Shown here piece after piece: positions 1 to 12,259 of a stretch of 64,000 nucleotides of DNA. The stretch is from Caprella mutica (taxonomy: Eukaryota > Arthropoda > Malacostraca > Amphipoda > Caprellidae): contig CANNZV010000323.1 of NCBI GenBank assembly GCA_947561585.1, positions 372,001 to 436,000 of the forward strand, in the 5' to 3' direction. Every line of letters begins with the position of its first letter. Position 1 is the first letter of the stretch. The position numbers were made by a program, and so were the translations under genes. The notes under the pieces are model-generated. The model searched no databases, had not been told where the DNA came from, and saw nothing but the letters and a program-made list of their open reading frames with translations.

Positions 1-765
1 CAAGAATCATGGTCAGAGACTTGCAAGTATTTCTCTTCTTCCCGTTCCCTCATATCTTCCAGGACTTTTTTAGCGACAACACGCGGAGTTACGCTGGTGT
101 TGCCACACAGTGTGGCGGCAAAAAGGACGAAAGCCACTACTCCAGTCCCAAAATTTAATCGTAGAATGTCGAACTCCTTATAATAGGCTTTACATATCTT
201 TATGCTTAAAAAGATGTGGTCCTTTGACCTGAAAAATATAAACATAATTTAGAAGAAGTTCTAAGAAAAATAACGAATTTTTAACCAAGATTTGAATGCG
301 CTGTCAGCAACAGCAAAATGCTGAAGTCATTAGTGTGCTATCTGTCAGAAATATAACTTTGTCATCAGTTCGAATTTGATTGATGAATGTAACTTAATAA
401 TTATGAATGACTGTAGATAGCAGACATTTTACAATGGAATAAAAGGTAATATTTACTATACACGAATATAAGTCATTTTATAGCAAATTGACTAAACTGG
501 ACAAAAAGTTTATATTGTAAATTTATGGTCATTGTATGGATTATTGGTTATTATTATTTCATAGTATATAATTGCAGGTACTTACAAATTCAACGAGTTT
601 GTTATTTTCCAAATAGCCTTAGCTGCTCTTATTGCTTCTGGAAATCTGCGCGAGTCGAAGTTAATCGTGTAGTTCCCAACTTGCTCCTCAACGAGACTGT
701 AGGCCAGCTTTCCAACGGCTGGCGAGTTCCTAGTCACTTCATGGTTGTACATTTCGGTAAGAGTT
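1..765 (-). CDS. Copy A of an unrecognised multi-exon gene (partial, cut by window edge)
   Basis: Two exons are visible on the minus strand. Exon a is 586-765, with acceptor ctttccag and donor gtaaga/gtaagt-type at its low end. Exon b is 1-228, with acceptor tttttcag, and runs off the window. They are almost identical to exons a and b of copy B (21156-21335 and 20569-20797), including the reading phases. The encoded peptide contains VTRNSPAVGKLAYSLVEEQV in exon a and GVVAFVLFAATLCGNTSV in exon b. Later exons would lie outside the window. The 5' start is not identified; the first in-frame Met of exon a opens MYNHE. No stop or frameshift is seen in the visible part. The function is not recognised; see copy B for a tentative Bcl-2-like reading. 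Confidence 0.55.
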
Positions 766-3700
766 CTGGAAAGGAGAAAAATTTAGTATTGTACAGCACA
801 TTAATTTCAACCTAACAATTACCATCCGTAAGTTGCCTACTGAAAGAAATTATAGCTGGAAAGTTAAAAATTTAAGCTTAAATAAAAGCAAAAATTAACA
901 ATCATCAAACAGTTCCAATTCACTCAGGAATTAAATAACACCAATCCGTGATAATTTACTAAAATTTGAATGATTAAAATCAAAAGTTTAAGCAAAAGAA
1001 TTTCACATGAGCGATATACTAACTTTTAAAATCTATGGTTTAAATCATTTGCGAAAATTAAATACAGTAAACCTTTGGTAGAAGCAAACATCGAAGACTT
1101 ATAGAACATAATGCTTCAAGTCACACTATGTATACGCCATTTTGTTCATAAAAAGTGAATTTTTATCAATCTTTGAAAATTAGCATTGATCTTCAACCTT
1201 AAAACTGTTTTCTGAATTTGAGAAGAAATTCATCGTTCTGCAGTTACCAAAACATTTTCTCATTAAAGGCTTGTTCCAGCGGTGACCGGAAATAAGCCAA
1301 CAGGAAAAATACCCACAGGAAAAAATGCCCACAAGGAAAAATACCCACAAGGAAAAATGCCCACATTGAAAAATTACCCACAGGGAAAAATGCCCACAAA
1401 GAAAAAAGCCCACAAAAAACCCTACATACTTATATTAGCTTTATACATAGGCTAAACTCACGTTTTGATTAGGAGATTCCAAAAAAACACACAAAAAACG
1501 TGTTTTCCAAAGTGTCCACTGCTTACAGCTCTCGAAGGAAGAATGAAGTAAAATTGAACCAGAAAGCGCATCGATACTTGTCTCAAGCTTATTGATTACG
1601 ATTCAGCATATGTCGAATTTTAGTGATTTGACCACATCAGGTGACCACCACACGTCCGAAAGATCAAATTATATTAAATACCGAATAAGGTAGTTTTGGA
1701 ATATTTTGACGATTGTTTCTTACAGATTCAGACAATATAATTAGTCTAAGTTAATTGGTATTTTTTTCATGAACTATATACAACTTCTTATAAGTTTTTG
1801 TACGTTTCAAAATGGCAGCACGAAAACGGTGAACTGTTTCACTGGTTTGGTTATATCTTCATTTGTTTTGAGACTGGTATAATAAAGATATACTCAGTGA
1901 CTATAAATATTGTCATACAAATGATGGGAAAATAATAAGTATTTCTTTTTAATATATTATTTTTCACGTGTCACCTTATACAGTATGGTGACATTCGTGC
2001 ACGGACATTACGTCCAACGGACAATTCGCCCACGGAATACTAAATTTTCTATTATAATTATAATGTGTACATATTGTTTATTATATACTATGTATATATA
2101 TTCTACAATATATAAGTAGAAAATGCCCTTTTTTGATGATAATATGGTCTTTGCCTAGATTATTTTTGCGATCTTATTTTTGCGATAAAATCTGTAAAAA
2201 TATCGAGGCATGTCTCGGAATTATTATAGTACCTACTTAAATATTTTTTCTATATTCACAATAACTACAATTTTTGCAGTGTATTTTCACAATAACTACC
2301 ATAAACATCGAGATTAGTACTCAGATTAGCTTATTAGAAGCAATATTGGTTCAGAAATTAGTTTTTATGACAATTTTTTTTTCAACAGAGACTTCGTAAA
2401 ATACATACATGTATATACTACTAAACAAGTTATTGATATTTAAATATGATATAAAAGAATTAGCTAGATATTGGTATATTTTACTGTTACGTTTAATTAT
2501 ATAAACGTCAAAACATCGTGTTATCGAATTGTTCTATATTTTCAGACTCATAATAAAACCATACAAAATAATTAGTATTTTCCTTTATTGTAATTATTTT
2601 ATTCCCTTTCTTACGTTTCAAGATTTGGTCCTATTAATACTCTTTTATTTCATATTTTGGAAACTCGTAACTCATTAATTAAGTCGAGATCCAGACAGCG
2701 GACTTGTCTCTATTCAAATCGGGGGAAAAGTCTACGGATTAATGCAAAATATTATAGGAGGTAAATAACTTAATGATGCAGTCAACCTGTTTAGCATATC
2801 TAATTTATAACTGTAATCGATAGATAAACATTATTTATGTGTTCATATGAAAAGGTTCGGTTTTAAATTAAAGACTATTTAATCGTTCTTAACCAGCGGT
2901 ATATAGTATTCGATACCATTTCATTTAGTTTCTTCTACGATATTTTTAAGATCTATAATTTTAAACGCATATTGTCACAACGCAATTATAATGCTCACTA
3001 CTAAATAGAGCGTTAATTAAAGGAGTAAATATTCCATGAATATTATCATCATTTAATCAGAGATAAAATAATACAAAAACAATAGGTAGCTATGATATAC
3101 AGGGGGGTCAAACTATTATTTAGACAGGAAAAGAATTTTTTACATCCAAACAAAATTATAAATAATACTTTTACTTACATTACAAATGTTATTAGAAATA
3201 ATTTAAACTTAAAATATATTAAATATAGCAATACGTTTTATTCAACATTTCTAGAAGTAGGTAGTAAAAGAAAATATATTTGGACAGTTTTCTATTTATA
3301 TATTTTATATTTGGACAGTTTCTGAAGCCATTATACAATGGCCATCTCTAATATTCCATCTGATAATTAAAAAAAAATACATCTATTAATTGGTTCATAA
3401 CCCTATATATATATTTTATAGTTTTTCATAAGCGTGTGTCTACGAATGACGGCAGTTACTATTTAAAACACTGCGCATGCGCAAACACTCAGATCATTGG
3501 AACTGATAATAATCTAAAATCATAATAAAAACAACTGGAAAGTAGGTAGTATGATAGGTCAAATATATTAGCTTTGGTTTGAAAAACTGTTGTGCCGTTT
3601 CTTTTAGATCTTATCTTTCCTAATATCGATATTACAATATAGCGCTCTGTAATACACACATTAGGTTGGTGAAATTTCTTCGGAGGAAGACGTGATCATA

Positions 3701-4920
3701 GAATCCAAATATTTTATGCTATGTCTAAAAACATGAACTCTTCATTTATTTCTTTTGTTTTTAGACTTTTCTTAGTGATAATTCAGAGACTGTATTCACT
3801 GAGTAGCTTCTTTGCATCCACGATCTTAGTCATCGATTGGTGGTAGGTGAATTTTATATCAAAGTTTCTCAAATATAACCTCTTCAAAGTCTTTTGAAGC
3901 TATTTTCTCTTTGATGCCATAGATTTGACCCTTGGTTCAAAAAAGGAAATGCCTTAAATATCTTTGATATGCATATTATTTTATCCAATGTGTAGGAATA
4001 GAAAGTTTTACTTTCAAAATGTAACATATTACAAAGATATAGAATTCAAATCAGTAATTCGACCTTGGACGGCCATCGCCTCAAGCTGAGACATAACCAC
4101 AATAGTTGTGGTTTCCTATTCCATTGTCTCTACTTTTCTTCTCGACTTTTATGTTGTTGTACCGGTGAACTGTTGTAATTTGGTATATGGACTTTTTTTT
4201 ACAATGCTTATAATTTTTCTAACGCTGCTCGCAGTTGAAAAACATAAATTGTTAATGCTAAGTTATGCTCTTCAACCTCGAAGTTTTAACTTTTTGTATT
4301 AGGTAGGATTCATTTACAATCATTTCCTCATTTTCAGTTCATTTCCGTTAACTATGTTTTCAGTGTTTGTCTTCCTTTTGGTTACATTCCTGAGTAGCTT
4401 TTCGACATCTATGAGCTTATCACTGACCGGTTTGTTCATAGCCTTTGTTCACAGAGTTACTGCTTTATGTCCGTTGACGTCATAGATAAGGCCTATGATT
4501 TTGAATCAGACGATAAACCGTTACTAAATTTAAATCATGAATATAATTTACCCGAAAATACACGGATCTCTGATGAAATGTGAAAACTCGATACATGCTT
4601 TATACTAAATATTTATTGTTTTCTATAAACAAGCGAAGAACGAATATTCAGAATGAAAACTTCAATGAGATCAAAATGTAACTGAATTTGTTCTATTTCC
4701 AAATAGTTTCCAAGGAAGAAGTGTAAGCACACAGCATTAGAATAACTACCATTATATTTTCACCCTTTTATTCACTGCCTTTTGGTCAGTAAAATCACAG
4801 AGTTAGTTCTAAGAATAACCTTCGCGCAATGACAAAAATAATCACCCTCACTTTTTGCTTACCTGTTCTTAAACTATCTCCATCAGTTAAAAATAGTTTT
4901 TACCTGTTAATAGTAAAATA
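766..4920. other. Noncoding part of duplication copy 1
   Basis: This stretch is AT-rich sequence with no gene I can support. The short open frames at 1180-1413, 3092-3325 and 4108-4302 have no recognisable motifs and are AT-rich or repeat-derived. A 16-17 bp tandem repeat is listed separately. Confidence 0.6.
1297..1425 (+). repeat. 16-17 bp tandem repeat (GGAAAAATGCCCACAA-like)
   Basis: About seven units of a 16-17 bp motif, alternating 'atgcccacaa' and 'atacccacag', run to the point where copy 1 resumes similarity with copy 2 (around 22290, where only the last units remain). The array therefore lies at a breakpoint between the two duplication copies. Confidence 0.75.
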
Positions 4921-4924
4921 AAAT

Positions 4925-5880
4925 AATATCGGCCAGCAAATATCTGATAGCTTTCCACAGCAAAAAGGTGACTTTTCAAACTATTCAACCGGTTACTTTT
5001 TAGATTCATTTTTTATATCCCCTGTTTCTGCTGACTGTGTAAATGAAATAATTTTATCGCTTGAGAACAAGTCATCTAATATCCGTGTAGTTCCTGTTAC
5101 TGTTATTAAAAAAATGTCTGATGTACTAGCACTTGTTTTGTTTGAATTAATTAATATGTCTCTAACTCAAAGTAAATTCCCCTCAATACTAAAAAAAAGC
5201 TACTGTATTACCTATTCATAAGGGAGATTCTAAATGTGACGTAAACAATTATAAACCTATCTCGATATTGTCAACGTATTCCAAAATTTATGAGAAGGTT
5301 GTGTATACTAAACCGAGTAACTACTTTGAACAAAAGAATATATTTAATGTAAACCAATATTAATATGGCTTTAGAGCAATTAGGAGTACAACACAAGCTA
5401 TGATCAGTTTTCTATGAGATGTTTACTCTTCGTTAGATGATTGGAACCTGTACTTTTACATTTTTCTTGATCTAAGTAAATTCTTTGACTCTGTATCCCA
5501 CACATATTATTATTATCCAAATTATCCCCCTATGGTGTAAGGGGTGCCCCACTCTCATGGTTCCGCTCTTACCTATCGGGGCGAACTAAACGTTTTTCTG
5601 TAGATGGTGAGAGTTCTGATGAGCGAGTAGTGAGCTGTGGTGTACCCCAGGGTAGTGTTTTTTTTTTGGGGGGGGACTTTGTTTCTTATTATTTTATAAT
5701 GATTTCCATAATGCCTCAAACTATTTCAATTATACTTTATTTGCTGATGATTCGACTTTATCGGTGAAATTTCCTAAGCATTTTCTGCCTGAATTTCCTC
5801 ATGTTTTTAAGAGCCCCCTCATAGAGATTCACAACTGGTTATCAGCTAATAAATTAACGCTTAATTTTAGAAGGCTTTAG
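4925..5880 (+). pseudogene. LINE reverse transcriptase fragment, copy 1 (decayed)
   Basis: This is the same LINE fragment as at 25930-26936, here with extra damage: an added A in the run near 5198, an extra poly-T/poly-G run near 5659-5675, and several stops. Readable pieces include the palm-domain sequence ending LFADDSTL and the GVPQGSV motif. The family is jockey/CR1-like by the F-A-D-D catalytic box. The fragment ends where the next retroelement starts, at a local duplication of 'taattttagaaggct' (about 5865 and 5885). Confidence 0.8.
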
Positions 5881-6336
5881 TTTTAATTTTAGAAGGCTAT
5901 TCTATCTATTGAGTTGTGATTGGAGGAGGTTGTTGTTATTAAACACCTCTGTTAATTATCTCGTGCGTCAGACCTGTGTTTCGCTTAGTCAGCACATTCG
6001 AGTGACCGGTGACTGTACTTTGCTGGTTCTGACTGTACTTTGTAACTGTTAATCCCTTATGCAGCGCAATTAGCAGCGTTACTGCCATTCCTTAGTGCTT
6101 TTATTTAGGTTGTTTTTATCGTCAGTTAGTTCTGATTTTTATCTCTTTTAACCTTTTTATTCTGTAGTAAGCTGGTAAGTTAACCTTGTTTAGTTGTGTT
6201 GGAGGAGGTTTAAGTTACAGCTGAGGTAGGAATTGTTGGTCTGCCTGGTGAACTCTGAACGTCTGCCAAGTGTTTCCAGAGTACTGAGCAGGGAGGTTGT
6301 TGACCCCTGAATGCTCATGGGCACTCCGGTTGAGGG

Positions 6337-8854
6337 GTGCTGGTGGCATTTGCTCTGTTTTGTCAGTCAGACTACTATTTTATTTTAATGATTGAGGGTG
6401 AGGATGTGCTCTGTAGCTCATGTGACACACGTAATAACCGAAAGAAAAGAGTTAAATGTGCACTGTGTTCTGGATGGTTTCACATGTCATGTGTGGGACT
6501 GACCAGGGCACAGGCGTCAGTTATAGTAAGATGGGTTTGTGTGGCGTGTCGAGGGCGGGGTACAATCGATGACCCCCAGGAGCGGCCCGATCAGCTGGTG
6601 AATTTGGAGGCATATATTGGTGGCTGTCGTAGCAGGTTGAGAGTCCTAAATACGATTCCCAGGGGATCAGTAATAGCTGTGGCGGGAGCCCTCCAACTGT
6701 TATTGCAGGGGGCTCTGACGCAGAAGACCCAATTAGCATGGACAAGGCTTATGAGCTTCTGCTACTTGGGGCTACAGTGCCCAGATGGCGGTAGGTAAGA
6801 TCGTAAGGTCTCTCTTGCTACCAAAATCAATCGGCAGGTGGCCCAATTTTTAGAGACTGACTCCCTACCTACGCTGCCTGAACCCATAATCCCAGTTGTT
6901 AATAATCGACACGCTTCAGACGATGACAAGTTACAAAAGTTGAAAAAAAGAGTGGCAGCTAAGTTTGCAGATGGTGACGTGAGTGGAGCAGTTCGTGAGC
7001 TGTCATCTTCGGATGGACTGGCCCAACGAAACGAAGAGACTGTCAGAGCGTTGAGGTCTAAACACCCGCCTGCCCCGCTAGACTTGATAATGCCAGAGCC
7101 TCCGGATAATTCTCTAGTTGTGCCTATTGTTTCGGAGGAGGATGTCCGGAGGGCTGTTAATTCTTTTCGTCCTGGTTCTGCCGGAGGACCTGATGGCCTC
7201 AGGCCAGGTCATTTGAAGACGCTATTGTCCCATTCATCTGCAGAGGCTGGAGTACGTCTTTTGACAACTCTGACAGATTTTGTGAATGCGATATTGAGAG
7301 GAGAAGTTCCTGATTTTGCTTTGTCAACTTTCTATGGAGCCACATTGTGCGCTTTAACCAAAAAGGATGGTGGCATCAGACCCATAGCAGTTGGTAATAC
7401 CTTGCGTAGGTTGGCTGCCAAGGTTGGTGCGCGCCCCTTATCACACTCTCTTGGTAGTGAATTAAGACTGGTTCAGCTTGGGTTCTCTACGAAGGGTGGC
7501 TGTAAAGCTGCCGCACATTCTGCAAGACGGTACTTGAATGACTGTAACCATAGGAGGGTGTTTCTCAAGGTGGATATGAAAAAAGCTTTCATTTGTCTGA
7601 GGAGAGATACCTTCCTTACTGTTATTCGTAACCGTGTGCCGGAGCTATATAGACTCCTTTGGTAAGCTTATTCTTCGCCTTCAGCTTTGTTTTTTGGTGA
7701 AGAGGTGCTGAGGTCGGAGACAGGTATCCAGCAGGGTGACCCTTTTGGACCGGCTATGTTTGCTCTTGGAATTGACGAGGTGGCTCGCAGGGTTGAGTCA
7801 GAGTTCAACGTATGGTATCTGGACGACGCAGCCCTGGGAGATACACCGGAAAGAGTTTTGGAGGACGTAAAAACCTTGATAGATGGGTTGAGTGCCATCG
7901 GACTTGAAGTTAATAGCGCGAAATGTGAGCTGACCATTCTCGATGATAATGCCCCTGGTGAAACAGAATTGTTGTTCCGGGCAGTGCTTCCAAATGTCAG
8001 AGTGGTTCATAAGGACAATTGCTCCTTTTTGGGTGCTCCTTTAAGTGACTTGGGTATCCCCGAGGAGATTTTAAGGAAGAAAGAAGATCTGGATCTCATG
8101 GTCTCTCGATTGCGGGTGGTGGATAACCATCAAGCCTTCTTTTTGTTGAGAAATGTTTTCTCCATTCCGAAGCTACAATATGTTCTGCGGGCTTCTCCAG
8201 CTTACAAGCACGTAGTCGAACTTAGCTGCTTTGATGAATCACTTAGATCTGCCGTTGCCAGTGTGACCAATGTAGAGATGTCAGCTGATTCTTGGGTTCA
8301 GGCAACTTTACCGGTTGGCCTTGGTGGACTAGGTTGTAGGAGAGCTGGAGATATTGCCTTGCCTGCTTTTGTGTCTTCTATGTATTCTGTGAGTGATTTG
8401 GTTGAAACTATTCTTTCTAATATTAATATAGTCGATACCGGAGAACTTTCGGATGCAGTTGGGTCCAGTTTTTTCCAGTCAAAAAGAATGGGATACACCA
8501 CGGGCTCATTCATTAATGGAAAGTCTGTTGGCTAGAGCTGATCAGGTGGCAAGGGCACGACTATTATCTGCATCTCTTGAAGAAACTGGAGTGTGGTTGA
8601 ACACCATTCCCATACCGTCATTGGGTACACAGCTCGATCCAGAGGTCCTGAGGGTAGCCATTGCTCTCAGAGTTGGTGCCAGAGCTTATGAACTTCATTC
8701 TTGCCGCTGTGGCAGTGGGATGGATGTCAGAGGACTGCATGGCCTGTCTTGTAGGTACAGTTCTGGGCGTCACCCAAGACATGCAGCAATGAATGATGTG
8801 GTAAAACGGGCTTTGCAGAGAGCAGGACCTATTTGTCTTGTATCCTCTGGATGA
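6337..8854 (+). pseudogene. Retroelement polyprotein: PHD-like finger, reverse transcriptase, truncated C-terminal zinc motif
   Basis: Three pieces in order. 6337-6798 encodes a Cys/His pattern C-x2-C, C-x2-C, H-x2-C, C-x2-C typical of a PHD finger. 6838-8535 encodes the reverse transcriptase: RPIAVGNTLRRLAAK, the first catalytic Asp in KVDMKKAF, QQGDPFGPAMF, and YLDDAALGD where YADD is usual. 8453-8854 encodes a C-terminal CRCGSG...GLHGLSC...GRHPRH...ND motif. Damage seen: an in-frame stop at 7663-7665, where reading resumes in the same frame, and a frameshift near 8453-8535. The protein stops abruptly in the first 31-bp repeat unit, so any nuclease domain after the zinc motif is missing. 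The element is therefore not autonomous here. Confidence 0.8.
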
Positions 8855-9413
8855 AGTACCTATTTGTCTTGTATCCTCTGGATGAAGTACCTATTTGTCT
8901 TGTATCCTCTGGATGAAGTACCTATTTGTCTTGTATCCTCTGGATGCACTACCTATTTGTCTTGCATCCTCTGGATGCACTACCTATTTGTCTTGCATCC
9001 TCTGGATGAAGTACCTATTTGTCTTGTATCCTCTGGATGAAGTACCTATTTGTCTTGTATCCTCTGGATGAAGTACCTATTTGTCTTGTATCCTCTGGAT
9101 GAAGTACCTATTTGTCTTGTATCCTCTGGATACAGTACCTATTTGTCTTGTATCCTCTGGATGCAGTACCTATTTGTCTTGTATCCTCTGGATGCAGTAC
9201 CTATTTGTCTTGTATCCTCTGGATGAAGTACCTATTTGCCTTTCTTTCCTCTGGATGCACTACCTATTTGTCTTGTATCCTCTGGATGAAGTACCTATTT
9301 GTCTTGTATCCTCTGGATGCACTACCTATTTGTCTTGTATCCTCTGGATGAAGTACCTATTTGTCTTGTATCCTCTGGATGCAGTACCCATTTGTCTTGC
9401 ATCCTCTGGATGC
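8827..9413 (+). repeat. 31-bp minisatellite, about 19 units
   Basis: The unit reads tacctatttgtcttgtatcc followed by tctggatgaag, with minor variants (gcact, gcagt, acagt at the end). It begins exactly where the retroelement reading frame loses homology. Because 31 is not a multiple of three, the open frames across it (such as 9081-9446) are repeat artefacts. Confidence 0.95.
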
Positions 9414-9540
9414 AGAGCTACCGGGGTTATCCTGTGCAATTATTAGTCTAGTGTTTGTGTACTTCATTTTAACCTGCAGTGTGTATAATCTGTAACCTAG
9501 ACTGTAATGTGTAATAAAAGGTTGTGAGAAGAGATCTGTG

Positions 9541-11739
9541 AAGATGTAGCATTCAGCAAGTGTTCTTATGCTAAATCTTAGGGTTAGTACTCAGTTGTGG
9601 TAAATAAACACAATGGCCGATAGCAAGTTGCATGCATATGCTCTGTTTTCGATAGTAGGTACATGGACTGAAGAATCGAAAACTGAGTTTGTGACTAGCT
9701 ATAGGTTACGGTGTATTTACTCGACTGATTGCAATGAATAAAAGTGAATATTATCCAAATATAACAATCGATATGCAGTAGCTGATTAGGTGGAAGAATT
9801 TTATATCTACAAATTGAAATGGCTTGTTCCTACATAGTTCGGGTTGTTCGGTGATTCAGTATTCACCGTAACTCTGATGATGCGTCTGTAAATTTTGCTT
9901 TTATTCCCATAAATGATATTCTAACTTGTAAATTGGTTCAAAAACAAACTCCATTCTTTTTAAACATTTTCTTGATAATTTCCTTTTGATAATCATATCT
10001 TTGAATTCATTTTTTTCGTTTATAATCACCAATCGAATGTTTGTTTCAATCTAGAGATTATTAGTTAGGTGAAAGTGATGAGTAATTGTTGATAATAAAG
10101 TAGATACTGAATGCATATTTGATTAGTATATTATTAAAATAAATACGCATTAAAATATTTTTTATGATGTAGCTAATTTTTTAATAATAGCCTATTGAAA
10201 TATTCATCAGATATTTAATTTTCATCTGTAAACAGAAAGTTTCACATATTAGGAGATATTAATTCCTTCAATTTATCATATAAAATAACCAGTTAGTTTT
10301 ATTTGTTACTTCTGGTAGAAGTGACGTCTATTTTATTTCTGTACAAATATTCTGTTTGATTGTTAAGCGTTTTATTAGATTTTATGTTATGGTTTTATTG
10401 TTGTATTATTTATTTATTAGCTAGAGTATAGTTTTACATTTATTTTAATAATATTTAATAACATGATGGCAGAGTTTGAAAACCCGAACTGTTATAAATT
10501 GGATTTATTTAATAACTTATAATATACCGCTAAACTTTTTGAATTTTCTATTTAGACAACTAGCTATGATCTCTTCATTTTCCTCTTTTACCAGCAAGTT
10601 CTTTACACTGAAAATATTCCTTAATGTAAATCGGGTAAATGGAAGTGTGCATGAAGTAACTTTTCTGCATTCATGAACCTGTTCCCTGAGCTGAATTTCA
10701 TTTTTATTTACTTTTTGTCTCCTTATTTTTACTAATACATTAATGATCTAAATTGTATATAAGGTTATAGGTTATGTTTTAGTTGGTTTAGATGGTGGTA
10801 ACAGTAGGCAAACCAATCCAGATGATAGGGTGACCGATAACTCGGAACTTACCCGAGTTACCAACCCCCAAGCTTGGACCAATGTTGTCTGCCCCAACTA
10901 TTTGTATTTCCACTTTGTATATCTAGAACCAAAGACTATTTTGTAAAGACTCTGTAAATATATAGCCAAGAAGTCCCATATATTTTCCATGATTGCTAAA
11001 TCTTTATATATTCCAATTTAATGTAACTAGTAGCTGATAGGACTTTTTTGATGAATATGTATATTACCGATTGTTATCATTTATTTAATGTTTATATATA
11101 CACTTGTATAATTTATACTGTATAGTAGTAGCTATATTAATCTCTACCCCAATTTTCTAACCTGCTGTATGACGTCATCTTTTCGAGTTATCGAAAACTT
11201 TTACATTTTCGATCATTTAAAAGAGTACAATAATTTGAATAACAAGTTTGTATATTTTTAAATGATCGTAAACGCGGAACCGTCCGATAACTCTGAACCT
11301 ACCCTAAATGATGGACGTAATTTCGGCAGTTCTACCCTCTAGATAATAGATAGCCTTATTTCTACCTTAATTGTAGCTATATTTCATCCTAAGGACATTT
11401 GTACTTATCGACTCCTAGCAAAAGCTGTAGAAATTAATGCTATTTTTATCACATTCCTAGAGAGAGAAATGAAGAGGTAGGGTAAAGACTCAATTACCGT
11501 GCATTTCGCATTTAACCCTCAGTGCTTGGTGAGGATATCTAAATAATTATTTAAAAGTTGGCCAGTAAATATAATAATACAACTATTATTTCGGTCGAAA
11601 ATTTAATTGAATGTGGAAGATCGCTAAAAAGAACGTAAAAATATTCATAGTTGGTGAAAATCCACTTCTTCAAAAATTATATTTTTTTCATGGTTTTATA
11701 AATATTAATTTCGTATAAAACAAGCCAACGCCAATTATT
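9541..11739. other. Intergenic, no gene seen
   Basis: AT-rich sequence without a supported gene. It contains fragments of a dispersed repeat whose end reads 'accgtccgataactctgaac' followed by ctaccct, at about 10825-10860 and 11200-11306. Related sequence occurs near 30271, 37832, 38975 and 58534. Confidence 0.5.
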
Positions 11740-11985
11740 GAAGAGTTAAAACAACCACCAATATTTGTAAATAAAGTGCACAGTGAAGAGTTAAAACAAC
11801 CACCAATAGTTGTAAATAAAGTGCACATTGAAGAGTTAAAACAACCACCAATATTTGTAAATAAAGTGCACAGTGAAGAGTTAAAACAACCACCAATAGT
11901 TGTAAATAAAGTGCACATTGAAGAGTTAAAACAACCACCAATATTTGTAAATAAAGTGCACAGTGAACAATTAAAACCATCTCAT
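11740..11985 (+). repeat. 45-bp tandem repeat, five units plus partial
   Basis: Units start at 11740, 11785, 11830, 11875 and 11920, with a decayed sixth at 11965. Odd units carry 'atatttg...cacagt' and even units 'atagttg...cacatt', so the array has a 90-bp higher-order period. The open frames on both strands here are repeat artefacts. Confidence 0.95.
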
Positions 11986-12259
11986 TCATTGCTAACAAAA
12001 CATAACTATTTATCTTTTTGGTCCTAATACCTGTTCGGTAAATCAGTCCCCCACGGTAATTGGGTTTTTCCCTAATCTCGTTTGTGACAATTGGGTTCGA
12101 GTTCACAGAAACATCTTCTGCTGCAGAGGTTGGAGTTACTTTTAAGTTGTGAAATATCAGTGATTTTAATGTTATTTAAGCAGTTTTTCTAATGTAACCA
12201 TATAATTTGTCGCAGTTTTTTATTCTCCTTTTTGAGTTATGAGTAATGGAGTGAATTAC

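Larger units (their letters stand above)
1..5880. repeat. Tandem segmental duplication, copy 1 (left end outside window)
   Basis: Base 1 aligns with base 20570, and the two stretches stay nearly identical, with scattered single-base changes and small indels, to about 5880 versus 26873. Two large differences break the match. First, 1112-1395 here is replaced by 21681-22289 in copy 2, which holds a 502-bp palindrome. Second, copy 2 has about 110 extra bases near 23046-23190. The match ends inside a LINE fragment where the PHD/RT retroelement begins. Low divergence means a recent duplication, or an uncollapsed haplotype in the assembly. Confidence 0.9.
5900..9540 (+). mobile_element. Non-LTR-like retroelement with PHD-like finger, RT and truncated CCHC/nuclease region
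   Basis: An element-like unit starts after the LINE fragment, has a roughly 430-bp leader, a coding region (6337-8854, broken), a 31-bp minisatellite and a short tail with aataaa near 9512. The left junction carries a short repeat of LINE sequence. The right end and target duplication are not certain. The coding content is described in the next entry. The clade is not assigned: the zinc-finger and RH.x3.ND motifs at the end resemble elements with restriction-enzyme-like endonucleases. Confidence 0.65.

Noticed and set aside
525..815. 96-codon plus-strand frame, also at 21095-21385
   Set aside because: It is the antisense shadow of exon a. The minus-strand exon has splice sites, phase continuity and a homologous copy C.
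8827..11985. Possible CRISPR array (31-bp and 45-bp regular repeats)
   Set aside because: The repeats are head to tail with no unique spacers, in intron-bearing animal DNA. They are minisatellites.
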